64,000 bases of DNA from Enterococcus silesiacus (GCA_001465115.1 CP013614.1:2790001-2854000); one strand, 5' to 3'; positions 17,224-26,763 are shown, counted from the first letter of the stretch. The notes: generated by a model not told the origin, from the sequence alone. Numbers and translations: made by a program.

Positions 17224-18498
17224 TTATCTATACAAAGATTCTTTTTTACACCAGCCAATTGCTGTTAGAAACACTAAAAATAAGCCTGTAACTAAAGTCA
17301 AATTCGTACTAGAATCATTGGTTGCCGGTAATTGTTTTCCGGTTGGTTTTGTTGTTCCAACAGGCTTTGTTGAAGCGGTAGTATTTTCAGTGATGTTCAC
17401 TTCGACCACTTGCGCTCCTTCTTCTACGTAAAATTCGTACCCAGGATATTTTTCAGCCAGCTTTTTCATTGTTTCATCTGACCAATTGTACATATACATA
17501 AATGATGTAGTCCCAGCTTTTAGCGCTTTCCAGTTTCCTGCTGAATCAACCTCAATGATTGATGAATCATTGATAGTTGGAGCAAACGAACCTGTAGACT
17601 CTTTAATTCCTTCAATTGGTTTTACTTTGATTTGTCCAGTATCACCAACTCTTCCATCAATAGAAGTAAGCTCGATTTTTGGCGTGATATTTAATGTTCC
17701 TGCTGGCTTCACTTCTACTTTAATTAGACTGGCAATATCTCTTGTTACCATTGTACTGCCTGGATTTTTATCTTGAATCTCTTTACTTGATTCATCTGAT
17801 AATTGGAAATCTAATACAAATTCCACTGTGCCCGTTTTTAAAGCTGTCCATTTTCCATCTGACTCTACTGTGATTATTTCTTTGGCATTATACGGAATAT
17901 AGGCTAGATAGGTTCCTGTGAGATTTGTGAGGCCCCCCATCGGAGCCACTTTAAATTGCCCTGTTTCACCTATTTTTGCGCTGATTGTTCCAACATTGAA
18001 ACTGGGAGTGATATCGACACTCTTTTCTTTTGCTGCTGTCACTTCGACGGGTACTTCCTGAATAGTCCCTTTTTTGACCAGTTGATGATCAGGATATTTT
18101 TCTTTGATTTTTTGTAGTGACTCTTTATCCCACTCAAAATCCAATGTTGCTTTAGTAATACCCGATTTCAATCCTTGCCATTGACCTCGATCATTGATCG
18201 AAAGGATACTTTGGTCAGCTACAGTGGTCTTGAACGTCCCTTTAAGGTCTTTCATTCCCTCGACTTGTTCAACCTCCACGGTGCCTTTGCTGCCAATCTC
18301 TGTTTTGATTTCTTTGATTTTAAATTTTGGTGTAAGGTCGATTTCCTTTTTTGCTTCAGTGATTTTTGTTTTCACTTCTGATGTTTTGGTCACTTCTACT
18401 TCTTTAGAGCTTTCCTCTATAGCAAATGAAGTTGTCGAAAATGATAAGCATACTGAGCTAAACAAGATTCCCAACATCAAGTTTTTTATTGTTTTCAT
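17224..18498 (-). CDS. Cell-surface protein with three Ig-like repeats and an LPATN anchor signal
   Basis: A 424-residue exported protein. Residues 1-26 form a signal peptide ending FSTTSFA. Three related domains of about 105 residues follow, each beginning near TPKFKIKEI, TPSFNVGTI or TPKIELTSI, with a G-x-x-G-x-(V/I)-K core and W-x-(A/G)-L-K-(S/A)-G. They look like bacterial Ig-like (BIG2-type) folds. The C-terminus has LPATN, a hydrophobic helix and the basic tail CKKESLYR, the layout of a sortase signal with Asn in place of the Gly of LPxTG. Surface anchoring is inferred; the ligand is unknown. It is monocistronic. Confidence 0.75.
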   Translation of the reverse strand: MKTIKNLMLGILFSSVCLSFSTTSFAIEESSKEVEVTKTSEVKTKITEAKKEIDLTPKFKIKEIKTEIGSKGTVEVEQVEGMKDLKGTFKTTVADQSILSINDRGQWQGLKSGITKATLDFEWDKESLQKIKEKYPDHQLVKKGTIQEVPVEVTAAKEKSVDITPSFNVGTISAKIGETGQFKVAPMGGLTNLTGTYLAYIPYNAKEIITVESDGKWTALKTGTVEFVLDFQLSDESSKEIQDKNPGSTMVTRDIASLIKVEVKPAGTLNITPKIELTSIDGRVGDTGQIKVKPIEGIKESTGSFAPTINDSSIIEVDSAGNWKALKAGTTSFMYMYNWSDETMKKLAEKYPGYEFYVEEGAQVVEVNITENTTASTKPVGTTKPTGKQLPATNDSSTNLTLVTGLFLVFLTAIGWCKKESLYR

Positions 18499-18584
18499 TG
18501 ATACTCCTCCATTTCCATTATAATTCTCACACTTTCATCTTAACAAATCCTAATCACCAGAGCAACAACTGTTTGAACAAAAAG

Positions 18585-18612
18585 ACTGGTTTAAGTATTT
18601 TACTTAAACCAG
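18585..18612 (-). terminator. Terminator of the MFS-sdaAB-sdaAA-amidohydrolase operon
   Basis: CTGGTTTAAGTA and TACTTAAACCAG are perfect 12-base arms, 10 bp beyond the amidohydrolase stop, followed on the minus strand by TCTTTTTG. Confidence 0.85.
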
Positions 18613-18622
18613 CCTTATATTC

Positions 18623-20053
18623 TTATTTAGGCATTACCTCTGCCGGAATCGCAGATTGATATTTTTCCCCACCAACGGTTGCTTGGTGTTCTGCTTTTGC
18701 TTGTGCGACTAATTCAGGATTAGTTAATAAATCATAAGCCGTTGTTGCGATCGTTTTACCTGCTGCTAGTAATCCTTTGTGTGCCACAGATGATTTACCA
18801 TTAGCAACCCATTGCCATGAATGCGGCGGTGTGCCTTGTGGTTCACAGCCCACCAAGACTTGAGCGGTTGGACACACCCAGCTAACATCTCCCACATCCG
18901 TTGAACCAGACGTTGCTTCTGAGAAAACTAAGGGGCTGATTTGATCTAGAACTGGCATTGTTCCAAGCCGTTCTATTTCTTCTTCACTAGCGGTTGGATT
19001 GCTTTGTCTTGCTCTAGTTATTAAGTTTGCTTTTGTCGCTTCATTTAAGCTGTCATAATATCTTTGGCTATATTCTTGGTCCTCTTTTGTTAAATTCAAG
19101 TTGCCGAATTCTTTAAAATTTTCATACATCGCTGTGGTAACCGCTTGGTTTGGTAAATAGTTAGCACAGGCAGAGTCAAACACGATTTCAAGTTCTGTTT
19201 CTGTCATCAACGCTGCACCTTCTGCGATTTTGTTGACACGCTTGTAGATTTCTTCTGCTTGTTCTAGTTTTGGTGCACGGATAAAGTAATATAAGCTCGA
19301 TGTCGGTTGGACTACATTCGCAGACTCTCCACCAGCATCCATAAAGGCATAGTGGACACGACCTTCATCAATGATGTGTTCACGTAAAAATTGAACCCCA
19401 ATATTCATTAATTCTGCCGCATCAAGCGCACTGCGTCCTTGTTCTGGTGCTGCCGCTGCATGGGCTGATATCCCTTTGAAGTTATAATAAATTTGATAAA
19501 CAGCTAAGCTGCTCAATCCCCAAGCCATACTTGTATCCATCGGATGCCACGAAAGAGCAACATCAAGGCAGTCAAATACGCCGTCTCTAGCCATGAAGGC
19601 TTTACCATAGCCACTTTCTTCAGCCGGACAACCAAATAATTTGATCGTACCCGTTAATTGTTCTTGTTTCATCAAATCCTTAACGCCAATAGCACCAGCT
19701 AACGCACCTGTGCCTAGTAAGTTGTGGCCGCAGCCATGTCCATTTCCACCTTCTATTTCTGCTTTTTGCTCGCCTAAATCAGCGACTTGGCTTAGATTGC
19801 CTAAAGCATCGTATTCAGCCAAAACGCCAATGACAGGATTGCCGCTGCCGTAAGTTGCAACAAATGAATGTTCCATATTTGCGACGCCTTTTTCAATCGA
19901 GAAGCCTTCTTTTTCTAAAATTTCTAAAAAAGGTTTTACAGATTCAGTTGTTGCAAATCTCGTTTCTGGTGTCCCCCAAATCTGATCAGCTGCTGCGATA
20001 AATTGCTCTTTTTTTGTATCAATCAATGCTGAAATTTGTTGTTTTGCGTTCAT
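18623..20053 (-). CDS. M20 family amidohydrolase, AbgB-like
   Basis: A 476-residue M20 metallohydrolase most like AbgB, the subunit that splits p-aminobenzoyl-glutamate. The di-metal signature is seen in the region GGNGHGCGHNLLG (HGCGHN) with the upstream LAEYDALG, and CPAEESGYGKA carries the catalytic Glu pair. WVCPTAQVLVGCEPQGTPPHSW near the C-terminus is typical of this branch. It is the last gene of an operon with an MFS transporter and L-serine dehydratase, which suggests hydrolysis of an imported N-acyl or peptide conjugate that releases serine. The substrate is inference only. Confidence 0.85.
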   Translation of the reverse strand: MNAKQQISALIDTKKEQFIAAADQIWGTPETRFATTESVKPFLEILEKEGFSIEKGVANMEHSFVATYGSGNPVIGVLAEYDALGNLSQVADLGEQKAEIEGGNGHGCGHNLLGTGALAGAIGVKDLMKQEQLTGTIKLFGCPAEESGYGKAFMARDGVFDCLDVALSWHPMDTSMAWGLSSLAVYQIYYNFKGISAHAAAAPEQGRSALDAAELMNIGVQFLREHIIDEGRVHYAFMDAGGESANVVQPTSSLYYFIRAPKLEQAEEIYKRVNKIAEGAALMTETELEIVFDSACANYLPNQAVTTAMYENFKEFGNLNLTKEDQEYSQRYYDSLNEATKANLITRARQSNPTASEEEIERLGTMPVLDQISPLVFSEATSGSTDVGDVSWVCPTAQVLVGCEPQGTPPHSWQWVANGKSSVAHKGLLAAGKTIATTAYDLLTNPELVAQAKAEHQATVGGEKYQSAIPAEVMPK

Positions 20054-20104
20054 TCTTCGTTCTTCCTTTCTTAGTCACATTCAATTTTTGCTTTTTTATT
20101 TAAC

Positions 20105-20980
20105 CTAACGATCGATTCCAAACAACTCTTTTGCGATTCGTTTTCCGGTTTTTGTTCCAGCTAATCCGCCGATCCCAGTTTCACGAATATCCGCTGGCAT
20201 ACTCCGACCCACGCGGTACATTGTTTCGACCACTTCATCTGCAGGAATCTCACTTTCGATTCCGGCCAGCGCCATTTCTGCTGCACTGATGGCATTCGAC
20301 GTGCCGCCTGCATTTCTTTTGATGCAAGGGATTTCTACCAGTCCAGCAACTGGATCACAGGCCAAACCGATCAAATTATTCAAAGCAATCGCAAAGGCGT
20401 GACTGGCTTGTTCCGGTGTTCCACCAGCCATTTCAACTAAAGCGGCCGCCGCCATGCCAGAGGCCGAGCCGATTTCCGCCTGACAGCCACCTTCTGCACC
20501 AGAAATCATGGCATTATTGGCTGTGACAAAGCCAAAAGCTGCCGCTGTAAATAGAAAATGCAGCATCTCTTCACGGCTTGATCTGAATTTTTCACTAAAC
20601 GCCAATAATACTCCTGGCACAACTCCGGCCGAACCTGCTGTTGGTGTAGCGCAAATCATACCCATCGCCGCATTGACCTCATTAGTGGCCACTGCATAGC
20701 ATAAAGCTTTCACAAAGGTATTGTCTGTTAAAACAGTTTTTTGATCTAAATAGGTCTGCAGTTTTTTAGCATCATATCCAGTTAAACCAGAATGTGAGCG
20801 AACGCCTTGAATCCCTTTAGCAGCGGCCGCTTCCATTGTTTCTAAGTTCAGTGTCATTTGATTCATGATCTCAGCTCTACTGCGCCCAGACGTTTCTATT
20901 TCCTGTCTGATCATTATTTCTGCTATGGTGCACTGATTCAGTTGTGCTCGTTGTACAAGTTCTTCAATTGATTCAAACAA
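20105..20980 (-). CDS. sdaAA: L-serine dehydratase, iron-sulfur-dependent, alpha subunit
   Basis: Catalytic subunit of the oxygen-sensitive enzyme that turns L-serine into pyruvate and ammonia. About 291 residues with family landmarks: GVRSHSGLTGYDAKK, ATPTAGSAGVVPGVL, the Cys of MISGAEGGCQAEIGSA, and IGLACDPVAGLVEIPCIKRN with two further Cys that can ligate the 4Fe-4S cluster. The annotated frame begins at a GTG (20989) abutting the AGAGGA site; the TTG at 20980 has better spacing and gives the usual N-terminus (FESIEELVQ). It follows sdaAB by about 20 bp. Confidence 0.92.
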   Translation of the reverse strand: MFESIEELVQRAQLNQCTIAEIMIRQEIETSGRSRAEIMNQMTLNLETMEAAAAKGIQGVRSHSGLTGYDAKKLQTYLDQKTVLTDNTFVKALCYAVATNEVNAAMGMICATPTAGSAGVVPGVLLAFSEKFRSSREEMLHFLFTAAAFGFVTANNAMISGAEGGCQAEIGSASGMAAAALVEMAGGTPEQASHAFAIALNNLIGLACDPVAGLVEIPCIKRNAGGTSNAISAAEMALAGIESEIPADEVVETMYRVGRSMPADIRETGIGGLAGTKTGKRIAKELFGIDR

Positions 20981-20999
20981 ACTATTCACGTCCTCTAAT

Positions 21000-21662
21000 T
21001 TAGCCGGTCGTCGGTATAACTGCTGTTACCCCCGGTATCCCTTTAATTTTTGCTACTAATTTCTGACTAATATCACTAAACGTTTCAACAAAGAAGATCG
21101 TCTCCTTGTTCAATTGCTGAATCTGTACAAAAGTCGGATTTTCTAAAGCATCTTCAACACCCGAAACCGCCAATTTAGGCTGATCTGAGGTAAAAACTAA
21201 GCCATTTCCTTTTTTCTGACCCAAAAGAGTTGAATGATGATTGATCTCTGTTAGTTGAATACTACCGCCACCAATCGAAATAGCTGTTATATTCAGCTTT
21301 TCTTGGTCATCAATCAATGCCAGATTAACTGTATTGGCATGTTCTGTTTCCTTAGCGCTAACCAAAAATTCAATCATTACCCCTTGCTTTTCAGCAAGCT
21401 CAATCGCTTCTGGAATCCGTTCATCATGTGTTTCAAACCCTAAAACTCCTGCAACAATTGCGACTGCTGTGCCATGACCTTTGTACGTTTCAGCAAATGA
21501 GCCGTAGAAAGTAACGACTAACTTTTTAGGTGTATATTTATAAAGCGCTCTTGCCAGATTACCAATTCTAACCGCTCCAGCCGTGTGCGAGCTAGACGGG
21601 CCGACCATGATTGGACCAATGATATCAAAAGCACTTTTATACTTAAACTGTTTCTCTGACAT
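21000..21662 (-). CDS. sdaAB: L-serine dehydratase, iron-sulfur-dependent, beta subunit
   Basis: About 220 residues. The substrate-binding signature FDIIGPIMVGPSSSHTAGA is at the N-terminus and an ACT-like domain at the C-terminus, as in Firmicute two-subunit serine dehydratases. The ATG at 21662 overlaps the TAA of the upstream MFS gene (TAATG), so translation is coupled. The longer frame from 21701 would run back inside the transporter gene and is not supported. It works with sdaAA next door. Confidence 0.92.
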   Translation of the reverse strand: MSEKQFKYKSAFDIIGPIMVGPSSSHTAGAVRIGNLARALYKYTPKKLVVTFYGSFAETYKGHGTAVAIVAGVLGFETHDERIPEAIELAEKQGVMIEFLVSAKETEHANTVNLALIDDQEKLNITAISIGGGSIQLTEINHHSTLLGQKKGNGLVFTSDQPKLAVSGVEDALENPTFVQIQQLNKETIFFVETFSDISQKLVAKIKGIPGVTAVIPTTG

Positions 21663-22864
21663 TACGCTTCTTTTTTCACTCCTAAGGCACACAGGCCGCA
21701 AAGAAGACTAGCTGCTGCCATAAAGCCAAACGCTAATGTAAATGAACCTCCAGCGGCTTTAATCAATTGTCCTAAAATCATTGGTGCTAAAAACCCGCCC
21801 AAGGTTCCACCTGTATTAATGATGCCAATTGAAGACCCAATGATCGATGGATCCATGATTTTATGCGGCCATGTGAAGATTGCTGTAAAGGCACTTACTG
21901 AAACCATACTTACAGCGATCAAACAAATCATTGATAATACCAAATTATTTGATGCAACAAAGGCAACCACTAAAATTGCAGCTAAAACTGTTGTACTAAG
22001 AATAAACATGCGTTCTTTACCTAAAAATAGTTTTGACAACAACGCACCTGCAAACATCGTCGCTGCGGTTTGGAAGACTGCGTTAACGGCTAATAGATAA
22101 CCAATTGTTTTAATATCAATTGCAAATTTTTGTGCTAAAAAGCTTGGCAACCATGACATATTTCCATAAAGCAGAAAATTTAACAATAGCATTGCTACGA
22201 ATAATACTAATACATTACGGTTCGTGATTACCTGACTAAACTTAATTGCTGGTTTATTGCTTGTCCCTGTTTTTGCGCTAGTTGCTTGTTTGGGAACAAA
22301 AATACCTACCAGTACAAATGCAACCGCAAATAATGTTCCTAATGCTAAGTACCCATAACGCCAATTTGCATTGATCAAATTAGTCCCCAAGGTGAATGCT
22401 AAAATACCACCGATACCTGATGTTGATAGAATCAATGATTGGATAAAGGTTCTACGTTCTTGCGGGAAATTATCGGCAATTGATTTTGAACAGCTGGGCG
22501 GATAACCACCATGACCTAGACCCGCAAAAAAGCGGATAGCTATAAATAACATCAAGCTGCTCACTGCACCAAATGCGAATGAAAAAATTGAAATAATTGC
22601 TAGTGACAGCATTAACACCTTTTTTGCGCCGATTTTATCTGCTAACCAACCACCGGGAATCTGCATCAACGAATAACCTAGGAAAAAGAATGACATGATC
22701 ATTCCTGTTTGACCAGCATCCAAATTAAACTCTTTGGCCATTGGTAAAACTGCGGTAGAGATCATACTCTTATCCATATAAATCATCGAATAACCAGCCA
22801 TTAAGGCAAAAATCAACCCAGCACTACTTTTGTTTGCTACTGTTTTTTCAACTTGTGTCTCCAT
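21662..22864 (-). CDS. Major facilitator superfamily transporter of the serine-dehydratase operon
   Basis: A 400-residue, 12-helix MFS permease. The cytoplasmic loop motif GGWLADKIGAKKVL lies between TM2 and TM3, and the N-terminal half contains FAGLGHGGYPPSCSKSIADNF, as in the anion:cation symporter branch. The start at 22864 has a GGAGG site; the longer frame from 22909 lacks one. It is the first gene of the operon MFS-sdaAB-sdaAA-M20 hydrolase. The likely cargo is a compound whose hydrolysis yields serine, but organic acids are common for relatives. Confidence 0.85.
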   Translation of the reverse strand: METQVEKTVANKSSAGLIFALMAGYSMIYMDKSMISTAVLPMAKEFNLDAGQTGMIMSFFFLGYSLMQIPGGWLADKIGAKKVLMLSLAIISIFSFAFGAVSSLMLFIAIRFFAGLGHGGYPPSCSKSIADNFPQERRTFIQSLILSTSGIGGILAFTLGTNLINANWRYGYLALGTLFAVAFVLVGIFVPKQATSAKTGTSNKPAIKFSQVITNRNVLVLFVAMLLLNFLLYGNMSWLPSFLAQKFAIDIKTIGYLLAVNAVFQTAATMFAGALLSKLFLGKERMFILSTTVLAAILVVAFVASNNLVLSMICLIAVSMVSVSAFTAIFTWPHKIMDPSIIGSSIGIINTGGTLGGFLAPMILGQLIKAAGGSFTLAFGFMAAASLLCGLCALGVKKEA

Positions 22865-22889
22865 TTTTTTCCTCCATAGTTCAAATATA

Positions 22890-22917
22890 AGAAAACGTTT
22901 TCCGTACATTTATTATA
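22890..22917 (-). promoter_or_regulatory. Promoter and cre-like site for the MFS-sda operon
   Basis: On the minus strand TATAAT lies at 22917-22912. It is followed by the palindrome GGAAAACGTTTTCT (22903-22890), which keeps the GAAAACGTTTTC core of a cre site but differs at both outer bases. Its position just downstream of the -10 suits CcpA roadblock repression. Confidence 0.6.
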
Positions 22918-22996
22918 CGAAACAATTCACAAATACAAATCACTTTAATTGCTTGATATAGTCTTAATATTTTGATCATGGAGAAAAATAAATAAA

Positions 22997-23029
22997 AAAA
23001 GCAAAAAAGTAGTAGTCTTTTTTGCTTTT
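22997..23029 (-). terminator. Terminator of the 87-residue small gene
   Basis: AAAAGCAAAAAAG and CTTTTTTGCTTTT are perfect 13-base arms, about 20 bp beyond the stop at 23051 on the minus strand. Confidence 0.75.
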
Positions 23030-23050
23030 CTGAATGCTAATTCAATTTGT

Positions 23051-23314
23051 TTATTTCCTTTTGACCTCACCTGAGCGACGTTCTTTAATGTCATGTTCTT
23101 CAGAGATATTTTTTTGTTGTTGGGCAACATCGTAGACTCTTGTGGTGGGGTCTTGATTAATACCACCAGATCCAGTATTTACCATTGTTCCCCAGCCTTT
23201 TTTAAGTGGAGTCTTCCCTTGTGCCCGTAGCTGATCGTTTTTTTCTCTAATCCGTTGATGCTTTACTCGTCTGCGATCATCAAAAAAATCTGAGATTTTA
23301 TCAAATATTTTCAA
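23051..23314 (-). CDS. Small unknown protein, about 87 residues
   Basis: I do not recognise a named family. The protein is strongly charged and probably cytosolic: FDKISDFFDDRRRVKHQRIR at the N-terminus, a Gly-rich centre (GWGTMVNTGSGG), and an Arg/Lys/Glu-rich end. No signal peptide or membrane segment. The frame opens with GTG at 23323, directly on the AGGAG site; the TTG at 23314 has proper spacing and is the better start. It has its own terminator. A small AT-rich overlapping frame at 22945-23166 is less convincing. Confidence 0.5.
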   Translation of the reverse strand: MKIFDKISDFFDDRRRVKHQRIREKNDQLRAQGKTPLKKGWGTMVNTGSGGINQDPTTRVYDVAQQQKNISEEHDIKERRSGEVKRK

Positions 23315-23400
23315 AGTTATCACTCCTCAATAGTCATATTATTTTTAAGATCCTAATATTAAATCAATGCTGAGACTCATTTTTCAGATGCCTCTTTTCC

Positions 23401-25755
23401 TCAATACAAAGGCTGAAACAAATACAACTGACACGCATTTAACGTCAAGGTCGCTTCCAATTCATAGCCAAAGGAATCGATTCGCTCTTTTTTCAGCTCA
23501 AACTTAGGAACGATCTTTTGCTCCAAATATTTCTGCAACTCATGATCCAACTCTGCTTGCCCCCCAACTCTGATCCAATCATTATAAATCCCACCATGAT
23601 CTTTATCCAAGACATATTCCCGAATCAAATAATGGCCCACAGGGAGCCCGCTTAAATGAATCCTGACTTTTTTTGTCTGATACTGAACTTGAAATGTATC
23701 AACTGAATACAATGGATCTAGATAGCTAGAATTATAAAGTAACAGCTGATACTGTCCTTGATTTCGTGTCAAAATATAGCCATCTCCACTAGCAACTAGC
23801 TCACCTTTTAGATGGTTTAAAAATCGTAGTGAAAAGAATAGCGGTCGCCTCAGCTCCTCATAAAGAAACACAGATAAACTACTGTCTTCTCTTGTATGCG
23901 TCTGTCGTTCCTTTACCTTGATGTTCAGCCAAAAGGCAATTCCCGTCACTTCTTTTGACAATTCAACAATCGATTCCAAAATCAGTGCAGAACGGAAAAA
24001 CGTTCCAGAAAAAGTATTTCCTTCCCCCACTAATGTATTCCAATCGGTTAAAAATAACTCTGGTGTCCAATCCGAAAAAAAGGCATTTTTTTCTATTTGA
24101 TGCGCGGTGATGACCGACTTTACTCTACTTAAAATAGCTTGTTGGTATTTTTTAAAACGCAACGCATGTTCCTCTTTGATCACTGCTGTTGCATACGGAT
24201 CCGCATGGAAACTAATAAATTCTGGGAGACAGCGCTGTGTTCCCTGCTCATAAATAAAGGCCTGATATTGCTCGTATTCTGTTTCATCTAACGAACGCAA
24301 TGACATCAAGCCTACTTTACAGCCAGGAACTAACTGTTTCAGCTTACGATAAAAATAATGATAGCCCCAGCGACTACCATCATTCCAGAGCCCACTTACT
24401 TTAGGAAATGACCATTGAAGGTACCACTGATTTACTTCCTCTCGGCCATAGCGATTCACGAAATGACGAATGATTTTCAATTGCTTATCACACCATAACT
24501 GAACTTCTTCCTTTTCAGTATACTCCTCAGGTAAATAAAGCTGGATCATCGGCTTCAGCTGGATTTTCACTAAAAAATCGAACCATTGATTGTTTAAAAT
24601 ATACTCAGATACCATCAAAATATCATTTTCAAAATTTGTTTCTTCGCAAAAACCTTCAAATTGAACTAAATCAAAGCTCAAATCCTTTTGTAAAATACAC
24701 AATTCACGCTGTACACCATTCGCTAAACCTTCTCCAGCAGGACCGATTTTTATGATTTTTTTACTGCTGTGATAATTTGGTTGTGGCGCCGAAGGTAAAA
24801 CTAACTCTAAGCGCTGCTCAAGCGCAGCATTTTCATCTTCGATATCTTTTTCCACTAAATATTTTGCCAGCTCTTGTAAGGCTGCTGCTCCAGTTATTTC
24901 CTGATAGTCGGCATTTTCTGTCGTCTGTTTCAACTGATTTGTCGTCACAGAATATTTTTTACGAAAACTTGCTGGTGTCAACCCATACTGTTTTTTAAAG
25001 ACTTGATGAAAATTTTTTGCATTTGAAAAACCATTATTCAAAGCGACCTTGATCACAGATTGTGAGGTTAGCACCAAACTTTCCGCTGCATGCATCAAGC
25101 GGATTTGATTTAGATACTCCGTAAAATTGAGCCCAACTTGTTTTTTAAACGAACGCGATAAATGATAATAGGAGATTCCACTCTTTTCAGCCAACGATTC
25201 TAATGAAATCGGCTGATCATAATTCTTTTGAATTTCTTCCAATAACTGATTCATCCGATCATCTGCAAGTTCTGTCGTAACACACGGCGCAGGCACCATT
25301 TCTTTTTTGAATTCCTTGACTAATTGTTTTAACACGGTAAATAAATGCTGATACATAGCCAATTCTGTCTCTTCATTTTGCTTAAAGTATGCAGCCATTA
25401 AATGAACCAAGGCTTCTCGTAGTTGTTGAAATTTTTCTCCCTCAGGTATGTCGGCTTCTGTTGATGAACAATCAATATACGGCAACCAGTTCTCTTTAAA
25501 ATGCGGAGTGAGCGGTGTTCTTGAAATACGCAAAGATAATAATAAGTTTTTATCCGAACTCTTTACTTGATATTGCTGGCGTGGATTAATAACTAAGATA
25601 TCATCTGAATTTAATTGATATTCTTTTTCCCCGACCGTAACGACCATGCTGCCGCTAAGCATTAGAAAAAGAGTTAAATAATCACTCATTTGCGGTGGTG
25701 CATAGCTAACTTTCATCAAGGATAGATGAAATGGAAATTGCTTGGATTCTCCCAT
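23401..25755 (-). CDS. AraC-family regulator fused to a degenerate GH39-like domain
   Basis: A 784-residue fusion. Residues 1 to about 150 form a cupin-like sensor (LSGSMVVTVGEKEYQL, ILVINPRQQYQVK). Residues about 168-272 are a double AraC HTH (ISLESLAEKSGISYYHLSRS, then NNGFSNAKNFHQVFKKQYGL). The remaining 500 residues have the look of a GH39 beta-xylosidase barrel. Where a GH39 enzyme has the acid/base W-N-E-P this protein has WYLQWSFPKVSGLW, and the nucleophile region reads FFSDWTPEL, so both Glu appear lost. It is therefore probably a sugar sensor, not an enzyme. Start at 25755 after GGAGGGG. It is divergent from a beta-glucoside operon that it may control. Confidence 0.75.
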   Translation of the reverse strand: MGESKQFPFHLSLMKVSYAPPQMSDYLTLFLMLSGSMVVTVGEKEYQLNSDDILVINPRQQYQVKSSDKNLLLSLRISRTPLTPHFKENWLPYIDCSSTEADIPEGEKFQQLREALVHLMAAYFKQNEETELAMYQHLFTVLKQLVKEFKKEMVPAPCVTTELADDRMNQLLEEIQKNYDQPISLESLAEKSGISYYHLSRSFKKQVGLNFTEYLNQIRLMHAAESLVLTSQSVIKVALNNGFSNAKNFHQVFKKQYGLTPASFRKKYSVTTNQLKQTTENADYQEITGAAALQELAKYLVEKDIEDENAALEQRLELVLPSAPQPNYHSSKKIIKIGPAGEGLANGVQRELCILQKDLSFDLVQFEGFCEETNFENDILMVSEYILNNQWFDFLVKIQLKPMIQLYLPEEYTEKEEVQLWCDKQLKIIRHFVNRYGREEVNQWYLQWSFPKVSGLWNDGSRWGYHYFYRKLKQLVPGCKVGLMSLRSLDETEYEQYQAFIYEQGTQRCLPEFISFHADPYATAVIKEEHALRFKKYQQAILSRVKSVITAHQIEKNAFFSDWTPELFLTDWNTLVGEGNTFSGTFFRSALILESIVELSKEVTGIAFWLNIKVKERQTHTREDSSLSVFLYEELRRPLFFSLRFLNHLKGELVASGDGYILTRNQGQYQLLLYNSSYLDPLYSVDTFQVQYQTKKVRIHLSGLPVGHYLIREYVLDKDHGGIYNDWIRVGGQAELDHELQKYLEQKIVPKFELKKERIDSFGYELEATLTLNACQLYLFQPLY

Positions 25756-25885
25756 CAACAGTCCCCTCCTGACCTCTTGTGCTTTGTTTAACAAAATATA
25801 GCATCAAATCTCCATTGAAACAAGCTGTCTTTTTGACAGAAAATTGTCTATACTATGAATAATTAAAAAATGATGGCACTTTATC

Positions 25886-25906
25886 TAGCGATACAGGCGA
25901 TCGCTA
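25886..25906. promoter_or_regulatory. Possible operator, TAGCGAT-N7-ATCGCTA
   Basis: A perfect 7-base inverted repeat with a 7-base spacer between the divergent AraC-type and DeoR-type genes, about 85 bp before the DeoR start. It could bind either regulator. A 35-codon frame from 25873 runs across it to a TAG at 25980 but has no ribosome binding site, so I do not call it a gene. Confidence 0.35.
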
Positions 25907-25989
25907 CGCTCTACTTCAATCTCATCAATTGCCAAAATCTAAAGATTCGAGTTCTGCGAAAAAAGAGAACGTTCAACTAGGAGGAAAAA

Positions 25990-26763
25990 ATGAAAACCAG
26001 TCAAGGAGATGTATTTAGACGTAGGGAAAATTTGATTGAGCATTTAAAACACAGCGAACGTTTAACTGTTAATGAGCTTGCAATATTTTTTAACGTTTCT
26101 GCTGTAACAATTAGACGAGACTTGCTCTTTTTAGAAAAGAAAAAGATGATCGAACGGTTTTACGGTGGGGTCAGACTGCTTCCTAATGATGAATTGAACC
26201 ACTCCATCAAACAAGAAGGAGCGGTCTTTCCACTAGCTGCCTTTATTGAGAAAATCAAACCATTTTTAGTGCCTGGAGCACAGCTGTTTATTGGTTCCGG
26301 ACATTTTTCTAATGAATTGATTTATGCATTATCTTTTTTTGACCTGACTATTTTGACTAACGATGTTTCTGCCATTTCTATCGATCACACTGAGAAAAAA
26401 GCATTGATTTCGATCAGCGGCGGTGAATTAGAAAAAAATACTAACGCACTGGTTGGAGATTTTGCTACTCATTCGTTTAATAAAGTGGAAGCTGACCTTT
26501 GCATCATTGAAGCGGCTGGCTTTAATACTCATGAAGTAACCACCAAGACACTAAATGAATCGTTCATTTATCGAACCATGATTCAACATACCAATGGGCG
26601 TAAAATTGTCTATACACCTTCCGCTTATTTAGAGTCGATCAGCTCATTTATGATCGATAAAACAGCGTTATTCGATACTTTATATACAGACTCATTAATC
26701 ACACCAACTATTTTGAACAGCTATCAAGCACAAGGAATCTCCATTGAAGTGTTAACTGAATAA
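25990..26763 (+). CDS. DeoR-family sugar-operon regulator
   Basis: A 257-residue DeoR regulator: HTH at residues 8-62 (LTVNELAIFFNVSAVTIRRD, then ERFYGGVRL) and a C-terminal DeoRC domain that is less conserved than in the nagA-linked paralogue (no TIWLD-like block). AGGAGG-type site GGAGGAAAAA before the ATG. It is followed by its own terminator and then the 6-phospho-beta-glucosidase and PTS genes, so it is the probable local regulator together with the divergent AraC-GH39 fusion. Confidence 0.8.
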   Translation: MKTSQGDVFRRRENLIEHLKHSERLTVNELAIFFNVSAVTIRRDLLFLEKKKMIERFYGGVRLLPNDELNHSIKQEGAVFPLAAFIEKIKPFLVPGAQLFIGSGHFSNELIYALSFFDLTILTNDVSAISIDHTEKKALISISGGELEKNTNALVGDFATHSFNKVEADLCIIEAAGFNTHEVTTKTLNESFIYRTMIQHTNGRKIVYTPSAYLESISSFMIDKTALFDTLYTDSLITPTILNSYQAQGISIEVLTE

